Shown piece after piece: positions 8,176-16,551 of a stretch of DNA of 64,000 bases. Location of the stretch: positions 372,001 to 436,000 of the forward strand of contig NZ_KB907074.1 of assembly GCF_000381765.1 (NCBI RefSeq), written 5' to 3'. The notes beneath the pieces were generated by a model. The model saw only the letters and a list, made by a program, of their open reading frames with translations, searched no databases and was not told the origin of the DNA. The translations under genes and the position numbers were made by a program. The stretch is from [Zimmermannella] faecalis ATCC 13722 (GTDB taxonomy: Bacteria; Actinomycetota; Actinomycetes; Actinomycetales; Microbacteriaceae). The stretch's first letter is position 1. Every line of letters begins with the position of its first letter.

Positions 8176-9642
8176 ATGACGTCTGCTGAAATTCGTACTG
8201 ATCTCGCTCCGTTTTCCACCGATGTTGTCACGGTCATTCCCGTCCGAAAGGGTGAGGCGCCCGAACCGCTGACGACCGCCGACCTTGGTCTCGACGCCGG
8301 CCGGCTCGAGCAGCTCGGCGTGACCGGCAAGCAGGGCCAGACCACGCGCATCCTTGTCGCCACCGACGAAGAGGATGGCGAAGGCGCCGCGCTCCTCGTG
8401 GGTATCGGCGAGACCCGTGACGCCGAGTCGCTTCGCCGCGCCGCCGGCGCCGCAGCCCGCACGCTCGCCAAGGCGAACGCCGTGGTCTACGACCTCGTCG
8501 AGCCGACCGATGCGGAGCTCGAGGCGCTGCTGACGGGCCACGTGCTCGGTGGTTACCGCTACGACCGCTTTAAGTCGGCGAACGAAGAGGTTGCCGGTGA
8601 AGCAGCGGTCGCCGCCGCTGGCGCGAGCGACGAGGTCGTCGCCCGCGCGTCGGCGATCGTCGACGCCGTCGTGCTCACGCGCGACCTCGTCAACACGCCG
8701 CCGAGTGCGCTCGTGCCCGAGGACTTCGCCGACGCCGTCGCCGAGGTCTTCAGCGACGATGCCGTGACTGTCGAGGTCTGGGATGAGCAGAAGCTCATCG
8801 ACGAGGCCTGCGGCGGCGTGCTCGGCGTTGGTGCCGGGTCGGTCAACCCGCCGCGCGTCGTGCACCTCGAGTACGCGCCCGAGGGCGCGACAACTCACGT
8901 CGCGCTCGTCGGCAAGGGCATCACGTTCGACTCGGGTGGGCTTTCGATTAAGCCCGCCGCCTCGATGGTCGGGATGAAGTTCGACATGGGCGGTGCCGCG
9001 TCGGTGGTCGGCACCATTCGTGCCGTCGCCGCCCTCGGCCTGCCGGTGCACGTGAGTGGCTGGTGCATGCTCGCCGAAAACATGCCTTCGGGCAGCGCGA
9101 TTAAGCCCGACGATGTGCTCACGACCCGCTCGGGCGTAACCGTTGAGGTGACGAACACGGATGCGGAGGGTCGCCTCGTGCTCTGCGACGGGCTTTCGCT
9201 CGCCTCGGAGGAGCAGCCCGACCTCATCATCGACATCGCGACGCTCACGGGCGCGCAGGTGGTGGCCCTCGGCGACCGCACGACCGGGCTCCTCGGGAAC
9301 GAGGACGAATGGCGCGAGCGCGCGCTCGCGGCATCCCGGGTCGTCGGCGAGCCACTCTGGTCGATGCCGATCCCCGAAGAGATCGCCGAGAAGCTCGACT
9401 CGAACATCGCGGACATCGTGAACTCGAAGCCCGGTGACCGTGCCGGCGGCATGCTGTTTGCGGGCGCGTTCCTCGAGCGCTTCATCGGCATCGATGACGA
9501 GGGCGACCAGATTCCCTGGCTGCACTTCGACATCGCCGGCCCGGCCGACTCGAAGACTGCGTACGGGTACGTCGCGAAGGGGGCGACGGGTGTGCCGGTG
9601 CGCACCCTCGTCGAACTGCTTTCGTCGCTCGGAAACTCGTAA
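8176..9642 (+). CDS. pepA: Leucyl aminopeptidase (M17 family)
   Basis: A 488-residue cytosolic dizinc/dimanganese aminopeptidase that removes N-terminal residues from peptides. The N-terminal regulatory domain (to about residue 170) is followed by the catalytic domain with GKGITFDSGGLSIKP (metal Lys and Asp), MKFDMGGAASV, and the family signature NTDAEGRL near residue 335. ATG 8176 is selected over the longer frame from 8134 because a TAGGCT -10 lies exactly 7 nt upstream, implying translation from the mRNA 5' end. Length is normal for M17. It stands alone between the divergent PAC2 gene and lpd. Confidence 0.95.
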   Translation: MTSAEIRTDLAPFSTDVVTVIPVRKGEAPEPLTTADLGLDAGRLEQLGVTGKQGQTTRILVATDEEDGEGAALLVGIGETRDAESLRRAAGAAARTLAKANAVVYDLVEPTDAELEALLTGHVLGGYRYDRFKSANEEVAGEAAVAAAGASDEVVARASAIVDAVVLTRDLVNTPPSALVPEDFADAVAEVFSDDAVTVEVWDEQKLIDEACGGVLGVGAGSVNPPRVVHLEYAPEGATTHVALVGKGITFDSGGLSIKPAASMVGMKFDMGGAASVVGTIRAVAALGLPVHVSGWCMLAENMPSGSAIKPDDVLTTRSGVTVEVTNTDAEGRLVLCDGLSLASEEQPDLIIDIATLTGAQVVALGDRTTGLLGNEDEWRERALAASRVVGEPLWSMPIPEEIAEKLDSNIADIVNSKPGDRAGGMLFAGAFLERFIGIDDEGDQIPWLHFDIAGPADSKTAYGYVAKGATGVPVRTLVELLSSLGNS

Positions 9643-9652
9643 TTCCCAGGTG

Positions 9653-9658
9653 TAGGGT
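9653..9658 (+). promoter_or_regulatory. Candidate -10 element for lpd-sucB
   Basis: TAGGGT just after the pepA stop codon; implies a leader of about 80 nt ending in an AAGGAG site before lpd. Confidence 0.35.
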
Positions 9659-9744
9659 TGGTGCGGGCTGTGTCCGCGAGAACCCCGCCGTCACGCCTCG
9701 ATCTCGCCGTGAGATCCCGTTTCAACTTCAAAGGAGCTTTCCGA

Positions 9745-11118
9745 GTGGCCGATCACAATTTCGACCTCGTAGTCCTTGGCGGAGGTAGCGCTGGCTACGC
9801 CGCCGCGATTCGAGCCAAGCAGCTGGGACAGACCGTCGCCCTTGTCGAAAAGGACAAGCTGGGTGGCACGTGTCTGCACCGCGGTTGCGTTCCGACCAAG
9901 GCGATGCTGCACGCGGGCGAGGTAGCCGACGCGGTGGAAGACGGCGCACGACTTGGTGTGAACCTCAGCCTCGAGAGCATTGACGGCGCGAAGATCGCCG
10001 CGTTCCGCGACGGCATCGTTTCGGGCAAGTTCAAGGGTCTCCAGGGCCTGCTCAAGGCGAAGAAGGTCGACGTGTTCGCGGGCGAGGGCCGCCTCATCGA
10101 CGCGAAGACGGTGCAGGTCGGTGACGACAAACTCATCGCGAAGAACATCGTGCTCGCAACGGGTTCGTACTCGAAGAGCATTCCGGGCCTCGACATCACG
10201 GGCAACGTGATCACGAGCGACCAGGCGCTGCTGATGGACTGGGTGCCGCAGCGTGCGGTCGTGCTCGGCGGCGGTGTGATCGGTCTCGAGTTCGCGAGCC
10301 TCTGGCGCGCGCTTGGCGCCGAGGTCACGATCGTTGAGGGCCTCCCCCACCTCGCACCGGCTGAAGACGAGTCGATTTCGAAGGCGCTCGAGCGTGCGTA
10401 CAAGAAGCGCGGCATCAACTTCCAGCTGAACACGAAGTTCGAGTCGGTCACGCAGGACGAGTACGGCGTGCACGTCAAGACCGACAAGGGCGAGACGATC
10501 GACGGCGACGTGCTGCTCGTGGCCATCGGCCGCGGCCCCGTCACGCAGAACATTGGGCTCGAAGAGGTTGGCATCGAGACCGACCGCGGCTTCGTGCTCG
10601 TGAACGAGAAGCTCGAGACGAACGTCCCGGGTGTCTACGCCATTGGTGACATCACCCCCGGCCTGCAGCTCGCGCACCGCAGCTACCAGCACGGCATCTT
10701 TGTTGCTGAGCAGATCGCGGGTCAGAACCCCGTGCTCGTTGAAGACAAGAACATCCCGAAGGTCACGTACTGCGAGCCGCAGGTGGCGTCGGTTGGTCTC
10801 AGCGAGAAGAAGGCCGCCGAGGAGTTCGGCGCCGAGAACATCACGGCGTACGAGTACAACCTTGCGGGGAACGCGAAGAGCTCGATTCTCGGCACCGCCG
10901 GCTTCGTCAAGGCGATTCGCGTGAACGACGGCCCCGTCGTCGGTATCCACATGATTGGCGCACGCGTTGGCGAACTCGTCGGCGAGGCGCAGCTCATCGT
11001 GAACTGGGACGCCTACCCCGAAGACGTTGCCCAGCTCGTTCACGCGCACCCGACCCAGGGTGAGACCATCGGCGAGGCCATGATGGCGCTCGCAGGCCGC
11101 CCGCTGCACGCGATGTAG
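9745..11118 (+). CDS. lpd: Dihydrolipoyl dehydrogenase (E3)
   Basis: A 457-residue FAD flavoprotein that reoxidises the dihydrolipoyl group of 2-oxoacid dehydrogenase complexes with NAD+. It has the FAD dinucleotide fold (GGGSAGYAAAIRA), the redox-active pair C43-x4-C48 (GGTCLHRGCVP), the NAD fold (GGGVIGLEFASLW), and the C-terminal HAHPTQGE with the active-site His-Glu. The GTG start at 9745 follows AAGGAG by 8 nt. sucB begins 31 bp downstream on the same strand, so the two form an operon. It should serve the pyruvate and 2-oxoglutarate complexes, including AceE encoded 24 kb away. Confidence 0.96.
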   Translation: MADHNFDLVVLGGGSAGYAAAIRAKQLGQTVALVEKDKLGGTCLHRGCVPTKAMLHAGEVADAVEDGARLGVNLSLESIDGAKIAAFRDGIVSGKFKGLQGLLKAKKVDVFAGEGRLIDAKTVQVGDDKLIAKNIVLATGSYSKSIPGLDITGNVITSDQALLMDWVPQRAVVLGGGVIGLEFASLWRALGAEVTIVEGLPHLAPAEDESISKALERAYKKRGINFQLNTKFESVTQDEYGVHVKTDKGETIDGDVLLVAIGRGPVTQNIGLEEVGIETDRGFVLVNEKLETNVPGVYAIGDITPGLQLAHRSYQHGIFVAEQIAGQNPVLVEDKNIPKVTYCEPQVASVGLSEKKAAEEFGAENITAYEYNLAGNAKSSILGTAGFVKAIRVNDGPVVGIHMIGARVGELVGEAQLIVNWDAYPEDVAQLVHAHPTQGETIGEAMMALAGRPLHAM

Positions 11119-11149
11119 TCCGTTCGACACGAAATCTTTAGGAGAAGTA

Positions 11150-12544
11150 ATGAGCCAGGATGTAACCCTCCCGGCGCTCGGTGAGAGCGTGACCGAGGGC
11201 ACCGTGACTCGGTGGCTGAAGCAGGTCGGCGAGACGGTTGAGGTTGACGAGGCGCTGCTTGAGGTGTCGACGGACAAGGTCGACACCGAGGTTCCGTCGC
11301 CGTTCGCCGGTACCGTGCAGGAAATTCTCGTGCAGGAAGACGAGACCGTCGAGGTCGGTGCCGTGCTCGCGCGCATCGGCGACGGCGCGGCTCCCGCGGC
11401 GGCTGAGGAAGCACCTGCCCCCGAGGCGGAGGCACCGGCCCCCGCTGCCGAGGCGCCCGCAGAGAAGGCCCCGGCTCCGGCTGCTCCTGCGGCTCCGGCT
11501 GCGCCCGCGGCTCCCGCAGCGGCACCTGCTGCCCCGGCCGCACCTGCTGCTCCCGCTGCACCTGCTGCTCCTGCTGCTCCCGCTGCTCCCTCGGCACCGA
11601 AGCGTCCCGAGACGAAGAGCGACCCGCGGTACGTCACGCCGATCGTGCGCAAGCTCGCCGCCGAGAAGGGCGTCGACCTGACGCAGATCTCGGGCACCGG
11701 TGTTGGCGGCCGTATCCGCAAGGAAGACGTGCTCGAGGCGGCCAAGCAGGTCACTGCCCTGGCTCCCGCAGCCGCTCCGGCCGCGGCTGGTGTGCCGAGC
11801 GAGAAGACGCCGCACGAGGTTTCGCCGCTGCGCGGCACTCGCGCGAAGATGAGCCGTCTTCGTAAGGTCGTCTCGGAGCGTGCCGTCGAGTCGATGACCA
11901 CGACCGCACAGCTCACGACGGTGATCGAGGTCGACGTGACCCGCGTCGCGAACTTCCGCGCAGCGAAGAAGAACGAGTTCCTCGAGAAGACCGGTTCGAA
12001 GCTCTCGTTCCTGCCGTTCTTCACGCTCGCGGCGATCGAAGCGCTGCAGACGTACCCGATCATTAACTCGACCGTGCAGGATGGCGAGATCGTCTACCCC
12101 GACACCGAGAACATCTCGATCGCGGTCGACACCGAGCGTGGCTTGCTCACGCCGGTTATCAAGAGTGCTGGCGACATGAACATCGCTGACCTCGCGAAGT
12201 CGATCGACGACCTCGCAACGCGCACGCGTGACAACAAGCTGCTCCCCGACGAGCTGGCCGGCGGTACCTTCACGGTCACCAACACCGGTTCGCGCGGCGC
12301 GCTGTTCGACACGCCGGTCGTGTTCCTGCCGCAGGAGGCAATTCTCGGCACGGGCGCTGTTGTGAAACGTCCGACGGTTGTGAAGACGGCTGACGGCTCC
12401 GAGAGCATCGCGATCCGTTCGATGGTGTACCTCGCACTGAGCTACGACCACCGAATCATCGACGGTGCTGACGCGGCCCGCTACCTCACGCAGGTGAAGC
12501 AGCGGCTCGAAGAGGGCGCGTTCGAGAACGACCTCGGCATCTAG
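11150..12544 (+). CDS. sucB: 2-oxoacid dehydrogenase E2, dihydrolipoamide acyltransferase
   Basis: A 464-residue E2 core subunit. A single lipoyl domain covers residues 1-75 with the lipoylated K43 (in STDKVD); then an Ala/Pro-rich flexible linker (residues ~83-145), a peripheral-subunit-binding domain (YVTPIVRKLAAEKGVDL..GTGVGGRI), and the catalytic acyltransferase domain with H434 and D438 in SYDHRIIDGAD. In actinobacteria such E2 proteins may serve both pyruvate and 2-oxoglutarate complexes, so the substrate (succinyl or acetyl) is not settled. Many actinobacterial E2s have two or three lipoyl domains; this one has one. Start ATG has AGGAGAAG upstream. Operon with lpd. Confidence 0.93.
   Translation: MSQDVTLPALGESVTEGTVTRWLKQVGETVEVDEALLEVSTDKVDTEVPSPFAGTVQEILVQEDETVEVGAVLARIGDGAAPAAAEEAPAPEAEAPAPAAEAPAEKAPAPAAPAAPAAPAAPAAAPAAPAAPAAPAAPAAPAAPAAPSAPKRPETKSDPRYVTPIVRKLAAEKGVDLTQISGTGVGGRIRKEDVLEAAKQVTALAPAAAPAAAGVPSEKTPHEVSPLRGTRAKMSRLRKVVSERAVESMTTTAQLTTVIEVDVTRVANFRAAKKNEFLEKTGSKLSFLPFFTLAAIEALQTYPIINSTVQDGEIVYPDTENISIAVDTERGLLTPVIKSAGDMNIADLAKSIDDLATRTRDNKLLPDELAGGTFTVTNTGSRGALFDTPVVFLPQEAILGTGAVVKRPTVVKTADGSESIAIRSMVYLALSYDHRIIDGADAARYLTQVKQRLEEGAFENDLGI
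11400..11600 (+). repeat. Imperfect GC-rich repeat coding the Ala/Pro linker of E2
   Basis: Degenerate short repeats of GCT/GCC-CC(N) codons encode alternating Ala-Pro-Ala-Ala. The reiterated sequence could gain or lose repeats by slippage without breaking frame. Confidence 0.8.
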
Positions 12545-12562
12545 TTCGAACCTCGAATAGCT

Positions 12563-12602
12563 CGGCGGCGGGCGGGGACCACTTGGTCCCCGCCCGCCGC
12601 CG
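12563..12602. terminator. 18-bp perfect hairpin after sucB
   Basis: Arms 12563-12580 and 12585-12602, loop ACTT. It lies between the convergent sucB and pseudokinase genes and is likely bidirectional. No T-tract. Confidence 0.8.
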
Positions 12603-12632
12603 CGTTCCGGGAGATGCTGGCAACCAGAGCGC

Positions 12633-13706
12633 CTACAGCAGTGGCGCCAGAACTGCCCCGACGGCTCCCGCGCCCACGAGGCCGAGCCACGCGGCAGGGC
12701 GAACCGCGGCGGCGTGCGTCGCGAGTATCCGGAACTGCAGCGCGAGGCCACCGGTCTCCCCCCTTGCCCGTCGTCGCCTCGGTTGCGAATCAATTGCTGC
12801 GCCGAGCAGGTCTTCCTCGTCGCCAGCCGTGGCGCCGACGTCGGGTGCCGTCGGTCGGCTCCCTCGTGCGACCTGCGATGAGATCGACGGGTCGAGGGCG
12901 GCGCTCGGCTTCGCCTGATTCATGATCGGCACCGCGGCCGGCGTAGCCCACGCGAACAGCGCATCGACGAGCCGTGGTAGTGCGTCGGCCACCGGCGCGC
13001 CCGACGAGAGCGCTGCAATGAGCGGCGCCACTTGACCCTCACCCGGCGTGGTCGAGAGGGCGTGCACAGCATCGCAGATTCGGCCAACGGCGCGGAGCTC
13101 CTCCTGCACCGCGAAGTCGCGGCGCATCGTGGTGAGCTCCTCGAGGTCGACGCTGCCCGACCAGTCATCAAACCAGGGGCGGCCGCGGTCATCGATACGA
13201 CAGCACTGCAACGTGAGGCTTCCGTGGGTGAGGCCGCTCTCGTGTGCGCGGATGACCGTTTCGAGTAGGGGAACCAGCAGCGTCACGACGGCCCCCGGCG
13301 CGAGCGAGACCCGCGCCGTCACGAGCGCAGAGAAGCTCGTGTCCCGGACGAGCTCGCTCACGGTGATTCGATACGCGTCATCGGTCAACAGCTCGAGCCG
13401 CGGCCGCACGAAGTCACCGCCATGCCGATGCCGCGCCGCGGCATCGCGCGAGATACGCGAACGGGCTTCCTCGTCGACCGCGACGTTGACGCGTAGGTGA
13501 CGCAGGGACGCAGGCTCCTCGCTCGCGAAGTGGTGCCAGTGCTCGCTGCCGGAACGACGCCCGCCCGCCTCGGCGACGGCGACGAAGCTTGCCACTCCTG
13601 GGATCTCTTCTGGCAGCGGTCGCACGAGTCGCCAACCCGCGACAACGTCTCCGACACTCGGTGGCCGGCCCAGGGCCATCTGCTGTTTTGAACGCATGCC
13701 CAGCAT
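12633..13706 (-). CDS. Hypothetical kinase-like protein with C-terminal membrane anchor
   Basis: About 357 residues, not assignable to a named family by eye. Residues ~151-185 (RAHESGLTHGSLTLQCCRID then WFDDWSG) resemble the catalytic loop and DFG segment of small-molecule or Ser/Thr kinases, but the loop reads HGSL instead of H(G/R)D(L) and the DFG place is DDW, so catalysis is doubtful. The last ~25 residues form one hydrophobic helix (AWLGLVGAGAVGAVLAPLL), suggesting a tail-anchored protein with its domain in the cytoplasm. A low-complexity segment links the two. The start is uncertain (ATG 13706, 13697 or 13679; none has a good ribosome site). It is divergent from the DUF4191 gene. Confidence 0.65.
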   Translation of the reverse strand: MLGMRSKQQMALGRPPSVGDVVAGWRLVRPLPEEIPGVASFVAVAEAGGRRSGSEHWHHFASEEPASLRHLRVNVAVDEEARSRISRDAAARHRHGGDFVRPRLELLTDDAYRITVSELVRDTSFSALVTARVSLAPGAVVTLLVPLLETVIRAHESGLTHGSLTLQCCRIDDRGRPWFDDWSGSVDLEELTTMRRDFAVQEELRAVGRICDAVHALSTTPGEGQVAPLIAALSSGAPVADALPRLVDALFAWATPAAVPIMNQAKPSAALDPSISSQVARGSRPTAPDVGATAGDEEDLLGAAIDSQPRRRRARGETGGLALQFRILATHAAAVRPAAWLGLVGAGAVGAVLAPLL

Positions 13707-13797
13707 TGTGCCCGCAGGACTGGAGAGGTGAGTGGGGCAATTCGCAACTTGTGGAGAACGATCGAACTGGCGGCGCCTGTGGAGAGTCACGGACGGG

Positions 13798-13803
13798 TAT
13801 CCT
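13798..13803 (+). promoter_or_regulatory. Candidate -10 element for DUF4191 gene
   Basis: TATCCT ends 9 nt before the ATG at 13813, giving a leader of only a few bases or none. Confidence 0.4.
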
Positions 13804-13812
13804 GGATGAACT

Positions 13813-14517
13813 ATGGCGAAATCCTCAGAATCCAGCACCAAGGAGCCCGGCCGCTTCCGGCAAATCGTTGACGTCTTCAAGATGACAGCGAAGTACGACA
13901 AGCCGGGCGTCGCGATGATGATCATCGGCGCCGTGCTCCCCATCGTTGCTGCGTTCCTCGTGTGCTTCTTCATGTACCGCACCAACGTGATCATGTGGAT
14001 CATCCTCATGCTGCTCGGCGTGCTAGTCGGCCTCTTGCTGTTCATGTTTGTGCTGAACAACCGAGCCGAGAAGGTCGCCTATTCGCAGCTCGAGGGCCGC
14101 CAGGGCGCCACCGGTTCCGTGTTGCAGTCGAGCCTGCGTGGAACGTGGCGCACGAGCGACATGCCGGTTGCCTTCAACCCTCGCACGCAGGACGTCGTGT
14201 TCCGCGCAGTCGGGAAGCCCGGCATCGTGCTGTTCACCGAGGCGGACAACGCCGCATCGAAGAAGCTGCTCGCCGATGAGCGGCGGAAGGTGCAGCGCGT
14301 CGTGCCGACCGTGACCGTCACACACATCCTCGTTGGCCAGGGCGGTGTTCCGCTCGGGAAGCTCAAGCGCGAGGTGAAGCGGCTCCCCAAGAAGCTCCGT
14401 CGCGACGAGATTCTCGCCGTTGAGGCCCGGCTCCAGTCGCTCTCGCGTAATGAGCTGCCGATCCCGAAGGGCATGGACCCCGCAAAGATTCGGCCCTCGC
14501 GGTCGCAGCTGCGCTAG
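13813..14517 (+). CDS. DUF4191 membrane protein
   Basis: A 234-residue actinobacterial protein of unknown function. A short basic N-terminus (FRQIVDVFKMTAKYDKPG) precedes two transmembrane helices (about residues 33-54 and 57-78); the rest is a soluble, strongly basic C-terminal domain (RLPKKLRRDEILAVEARLQS) predicted to face the cytoplasm. In many actinobacteria DUF4191 and RDD genes sit between the lipoate/2-oxoacid dehydrogenase genes and glnA, as here. The stop codon shares the CTAG palindrome at 14514-14517 with the stop of the convergent RDD gene. Confidence 0.85.
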   Translation: MAKSSESSTKEPGRFRQIVDVFKMTAKYDKPGVAMMIIGAVLPIVAAFLVCFFMYRTNVIMWIILMLLGVLVGLLLFMFVLNNRAEKVAYSQLEGRQGATGSVLQSSLRGTWRTSDMPVAFNPRTQDVVFRAVGKPGIVLFTEADNAASKKLLADERRKVQRVVPTVTVTHILVGQGGVPLGKLKREVKRLPKKLRRDEILAVEARLQSLSRNELPIPKGMDPAKIRPSRSQLR

Positions 14518-14939
14518 CCGCGCACGTAGCGGCGAAGCACGAGGCTCGTTGCGATGTCGTGCATGCCGCGGCTGTCTTCATCGGTGACGAGGGGCGGCAA
14601 CACCAACAGCACGAGCACCTGACGCACAAGCGGGCGCCACCATCCCGGGGTGGCGCCCGCAACTGTGTTCAGGCGCATGCCGAGCGCGATGTGCCCGATC
14701 GAGCCGCCGAGTAGCGCGATGCTCAGCCACGTCAGCAAAACGAAGACACCCATCACCGCGAATGGGTTGTACTGGAACGCGAAGTACGCAATCGCAACCG
14801 CGATGCCCCAGTCGACCACGAGTCCGGCGAAGCGACGCCCGAAGCTCGCGAGCGACCCGGGTCCGCTCTCGGGAAGACCGAGCCGATCGCCGGGGTAGGC
14901 ACTCGAAGGAACAGAGCTATCGGCAGCGTTCGGGGGCAT
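14514..14939 (-). CDS. RDD family membrane protein
   Basis: A 141-residue small integral membrane protein. After a disordered N-terminus come FGRRFAGLVVDWGIAVAIAY (first helix with the family's Arg and Asp), a second helix around FAVMGVFVLLTWLSIALL, the loop GGSIGHIALGMRL, and a third helix near LVRQVLVLLVLPPL followed by DIATSLVLRR. Function is unknown; RDD proteins are sometimes linked to transport or ion resistance. It overlaps the convergent DUF4191 stop codon and is probably translated from a leaderless mRNA. The adjacent divergent gene is glnA1. Confidence 0.85.
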   Translation of the reverse strand: MPPNAADSSVPSSAYPGDRLGLPESGPGSLASFGRRFAGLVVDWGIAVAIAYFAFQYNPFAVMGVFVLLTWLSIALLGGSIGHIALGMRLNTVAGATPGWWRPLVRQVLVLLVLPPLVTDEDSRGMHDIATSLVLRRYVRG

Positions 14940-14945
14940 TGCCCC

Positions 14946-14951
14946 ATCCTA
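14946..14951 (-). promoter_or_regulatory. -10 element, leaderless RDD gene
   Basis: TAGGAT ends 6 nt before the ATG at 14939. Confidence 0.6.
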
Positions 14952-15006
14952 TCGGCCGATCGGACGCGTTCCCGTGTCATCGAGCGACCCGGCCCGCGGC
15001 GCCACG

Positions 15007-15012
15007 TAGTAT
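15007..15012 (+). promoter_or_regulatory. Candidate -10 element for glnA1
   Basis: TAGTAT; transcription would start near 15019 and leave a ~40-nt leader. I see no GlnR or AmtR operator that I could defend. Confidence 0.4.
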
Positions 15013-15057
15013 TGAAGATGCCCGCTGACCCGTGTCAACCTCCCGAGATGGAGCGAA

Positions 15058-16482
15058 ATGTTCAAAACACCAAGTGAAGTGCTGGAATACATCAAGGAGC
15101 AGGGTGTCGCATTCCTCGACATCCGCTTCACCGACCTGCCGGGCGTGCAGCAGCACTTCAACATTCCAGCGAGCACCGTCGATGAGGACTTCTTCACGAA
15201 CGGCCAGCTCTTCGACGGCTCTTCGATCGATGGCTTCGCAACGATCAACGAGTCGGACATGCAGCTGATCCCCGACGTCACAACGGCGTACCTCGACCCG
15301 TTCCGGGCGGAACCGACGCTCGTCATGATCTTCGACATCTACAACCCGCGCACCGGTGAGATCTACCAGCGCGACCCGCGCCAGACCGCGAAGAAGGCCG
15401 AGAAGTACCTCGCGTCGACCGGCATCGCCGACACCGCGTTGTTCGCGCCCGAGGCCGAGTTCTACATCTTCGATGACGTGCGTCACGAGGTGACGGGCAA
15501 CCGGAGCTTCTACCAGGTCGACTCGGTCGAGGGTGCCTGGAACTCCGCACGTGCGGAGGACGGCGGCAACCTCGGCAACAAGACGCCCTACAAGGGCGGC
15601 TACTTCCCCGTCTCCCCCGTCGACAAGACGGCCGACCTGCGCGACGCAATCACGCTTGAACTCATCAACGCGGGCCTCGAGGTCGAGCGTGCGCACCACG
15701 AGGTGGGCACCGGCGGCCAGCAGGAGATCAACTACAAGTTCAACACGCTCGTGCACGCGGCCGACGACATCCTCAAGTTCAAGTACCTCGTCAAGGGCGT
15801 CGCGAACGACTGGGGCCAGGTCGCCACGTTCATGCCGAAGCCCCTCTTCGGTGACAACGGCTCGGGCATGCACACCCACCAGTCGCTCTGGAAGGACGGC
15901 TCGCCCCTGTTCTACGACGAGGCTGGCTACGGCTCGCTGTCGGACACGGCCCGCTGGTACATCGGTGGTGTGCTCAAGCACGCGAACGCCCTCGCCGCGT
16001 TCACGAACCCCAGCGCCAACTCGTACCACCGACTCGTGAAGGGCTACGAGGCGCCGATCAACCTGGTCTACTCGGCGGGCAACCGCTCGGCGGCCATCCG
16101 CATCCCGATCACCGGCACGAACCCGAAGGCGAAGCGCATCGAGTTCCGCGCGCCTGACGCGTCGTCGAACCCGTACTTCGCGTTCGCCGCGCAGCTCATG
16201 GCCGGTATCGACGGGATTCAGAACCGCATCGAGCCGCACGAGCCTATTGACAAGGACCTCTACGAGCTTCCGCCCGAAGAGGCGAAGAGCATCCCGCAGC
16301 TGTCGACCTCGCTCGTCGAGTCACTGCGCGCGCTCGAGGCCGACCACGAGTTCCTGCTCAAGGGCAACGTGTTCGACGAGGACCTCATCCGTACCTGGAT
16401 CGACTACAAGTTCGAGACCGAGGTCGCCCCGCTTGCGGCGCGCCCGCACCCGTACGAGTTCGACCTCACGTTCGGCTGCTAG
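15058..16482 (+). CDS. glnA: Glutamine synthetase type I (GlnA1)
   Basis: A 474-residue ammonium-assimilating enzyme that makes glutamine from glutamate, NH3 and ATP and forms dodecamers. Visible motifs: [17 protein letters not shown] near the N-terminus, metal-binding PEAEFYIFD, the ATP-binding [20 protein letters not shown], and [17 protein letters not shown]. The adenylylation tyrosine is kept: Y402 in [11 protein letters not shown]. The ATG at 15058 has a GGAG ribosome site. It faces glnE across a strong terminator, the arrangement known in actinobacteria, where GlnE adenylylates this isoenzyme in nitrogen excess. Confidence 0.97.
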   Translation: MFKTPSEVLEYIKEQGVAFLDIRFTDLPGVQQHFNIPASTVDEDFFTNGQLFDGSSIDGFATINESDMQLIPDVTTAYLDPFRAEPTLVMIFDIYNPRTGEIYQRDPRQTAKKAEKYLASTGIADTALFAPEAEFYIFDDVRHEVTGNRSFYQVDSVEGAWNSARAEDGGNLGNKTPYKGGYFPVSPVDKTADLRDAITLELINAGLEVERAHHEVGTGGQQEINYKFNTLVHAADDILKFKYLVKGVANDWGQVATFMPKPLFGDNGSGMHTHQSLWKDGSPLFYDEAGYGSLSDTARWYIGGVLKHANALAAFTNPSANSYHRLVKGYEAPINLVYSAGNRSAAIRIPITGTNPKAKRIEFRAPDASSNPYFAFAAQLMAGIDGIQNRIEPHEPIDKDLYELPPEEAKSIPQLSTSLVESLRALEADHEFLLKGNVFDEDLIRTWIDYKFETEVAPLAARPHPYEFDLTFGC

Positions 16483-16495
16483 TAGCCCGCTGAAC

Positions 16496-16542
16496 AGCGA
16501 ACCGGCCCCGCGTCTCACACTGAGACGCGGGGCCGGTTCGCT
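16496..16542. terminator. 22-bp perfect hairpin between glnA and glnE
   Basis: Arms 16496-16517 and 16521-16542, loop CAC. It separates the convergent glnA1 and glnE genes and is likely bidirectional. Confidence 0.85.
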
Positions 16543-16551
16543 ATTCGGAGG

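Noticed and set aside
11400-11600. CRISPR-like or minisatellite repeat
   Set aside because: The repeat is the coding sequence of the E2 Ala/Pro linker, without regular spacers or unit length.
9691-12063. A 790-codon open frame opposite lpd and sucB
   Set aside because: It is antisense to two well-supported enzymes. Its long Ala/Gly/Ser-rich stretch is the complement of the Ala/Pro linker, and high GC keeps antisense frames open.
13745-13790. DnaA-box-like TGTGGAGA motifs (two copies)
   Set aside because: They differ from the TTATCCACA consensus, and no origin genes (dnaA, dnaN) are in the window.
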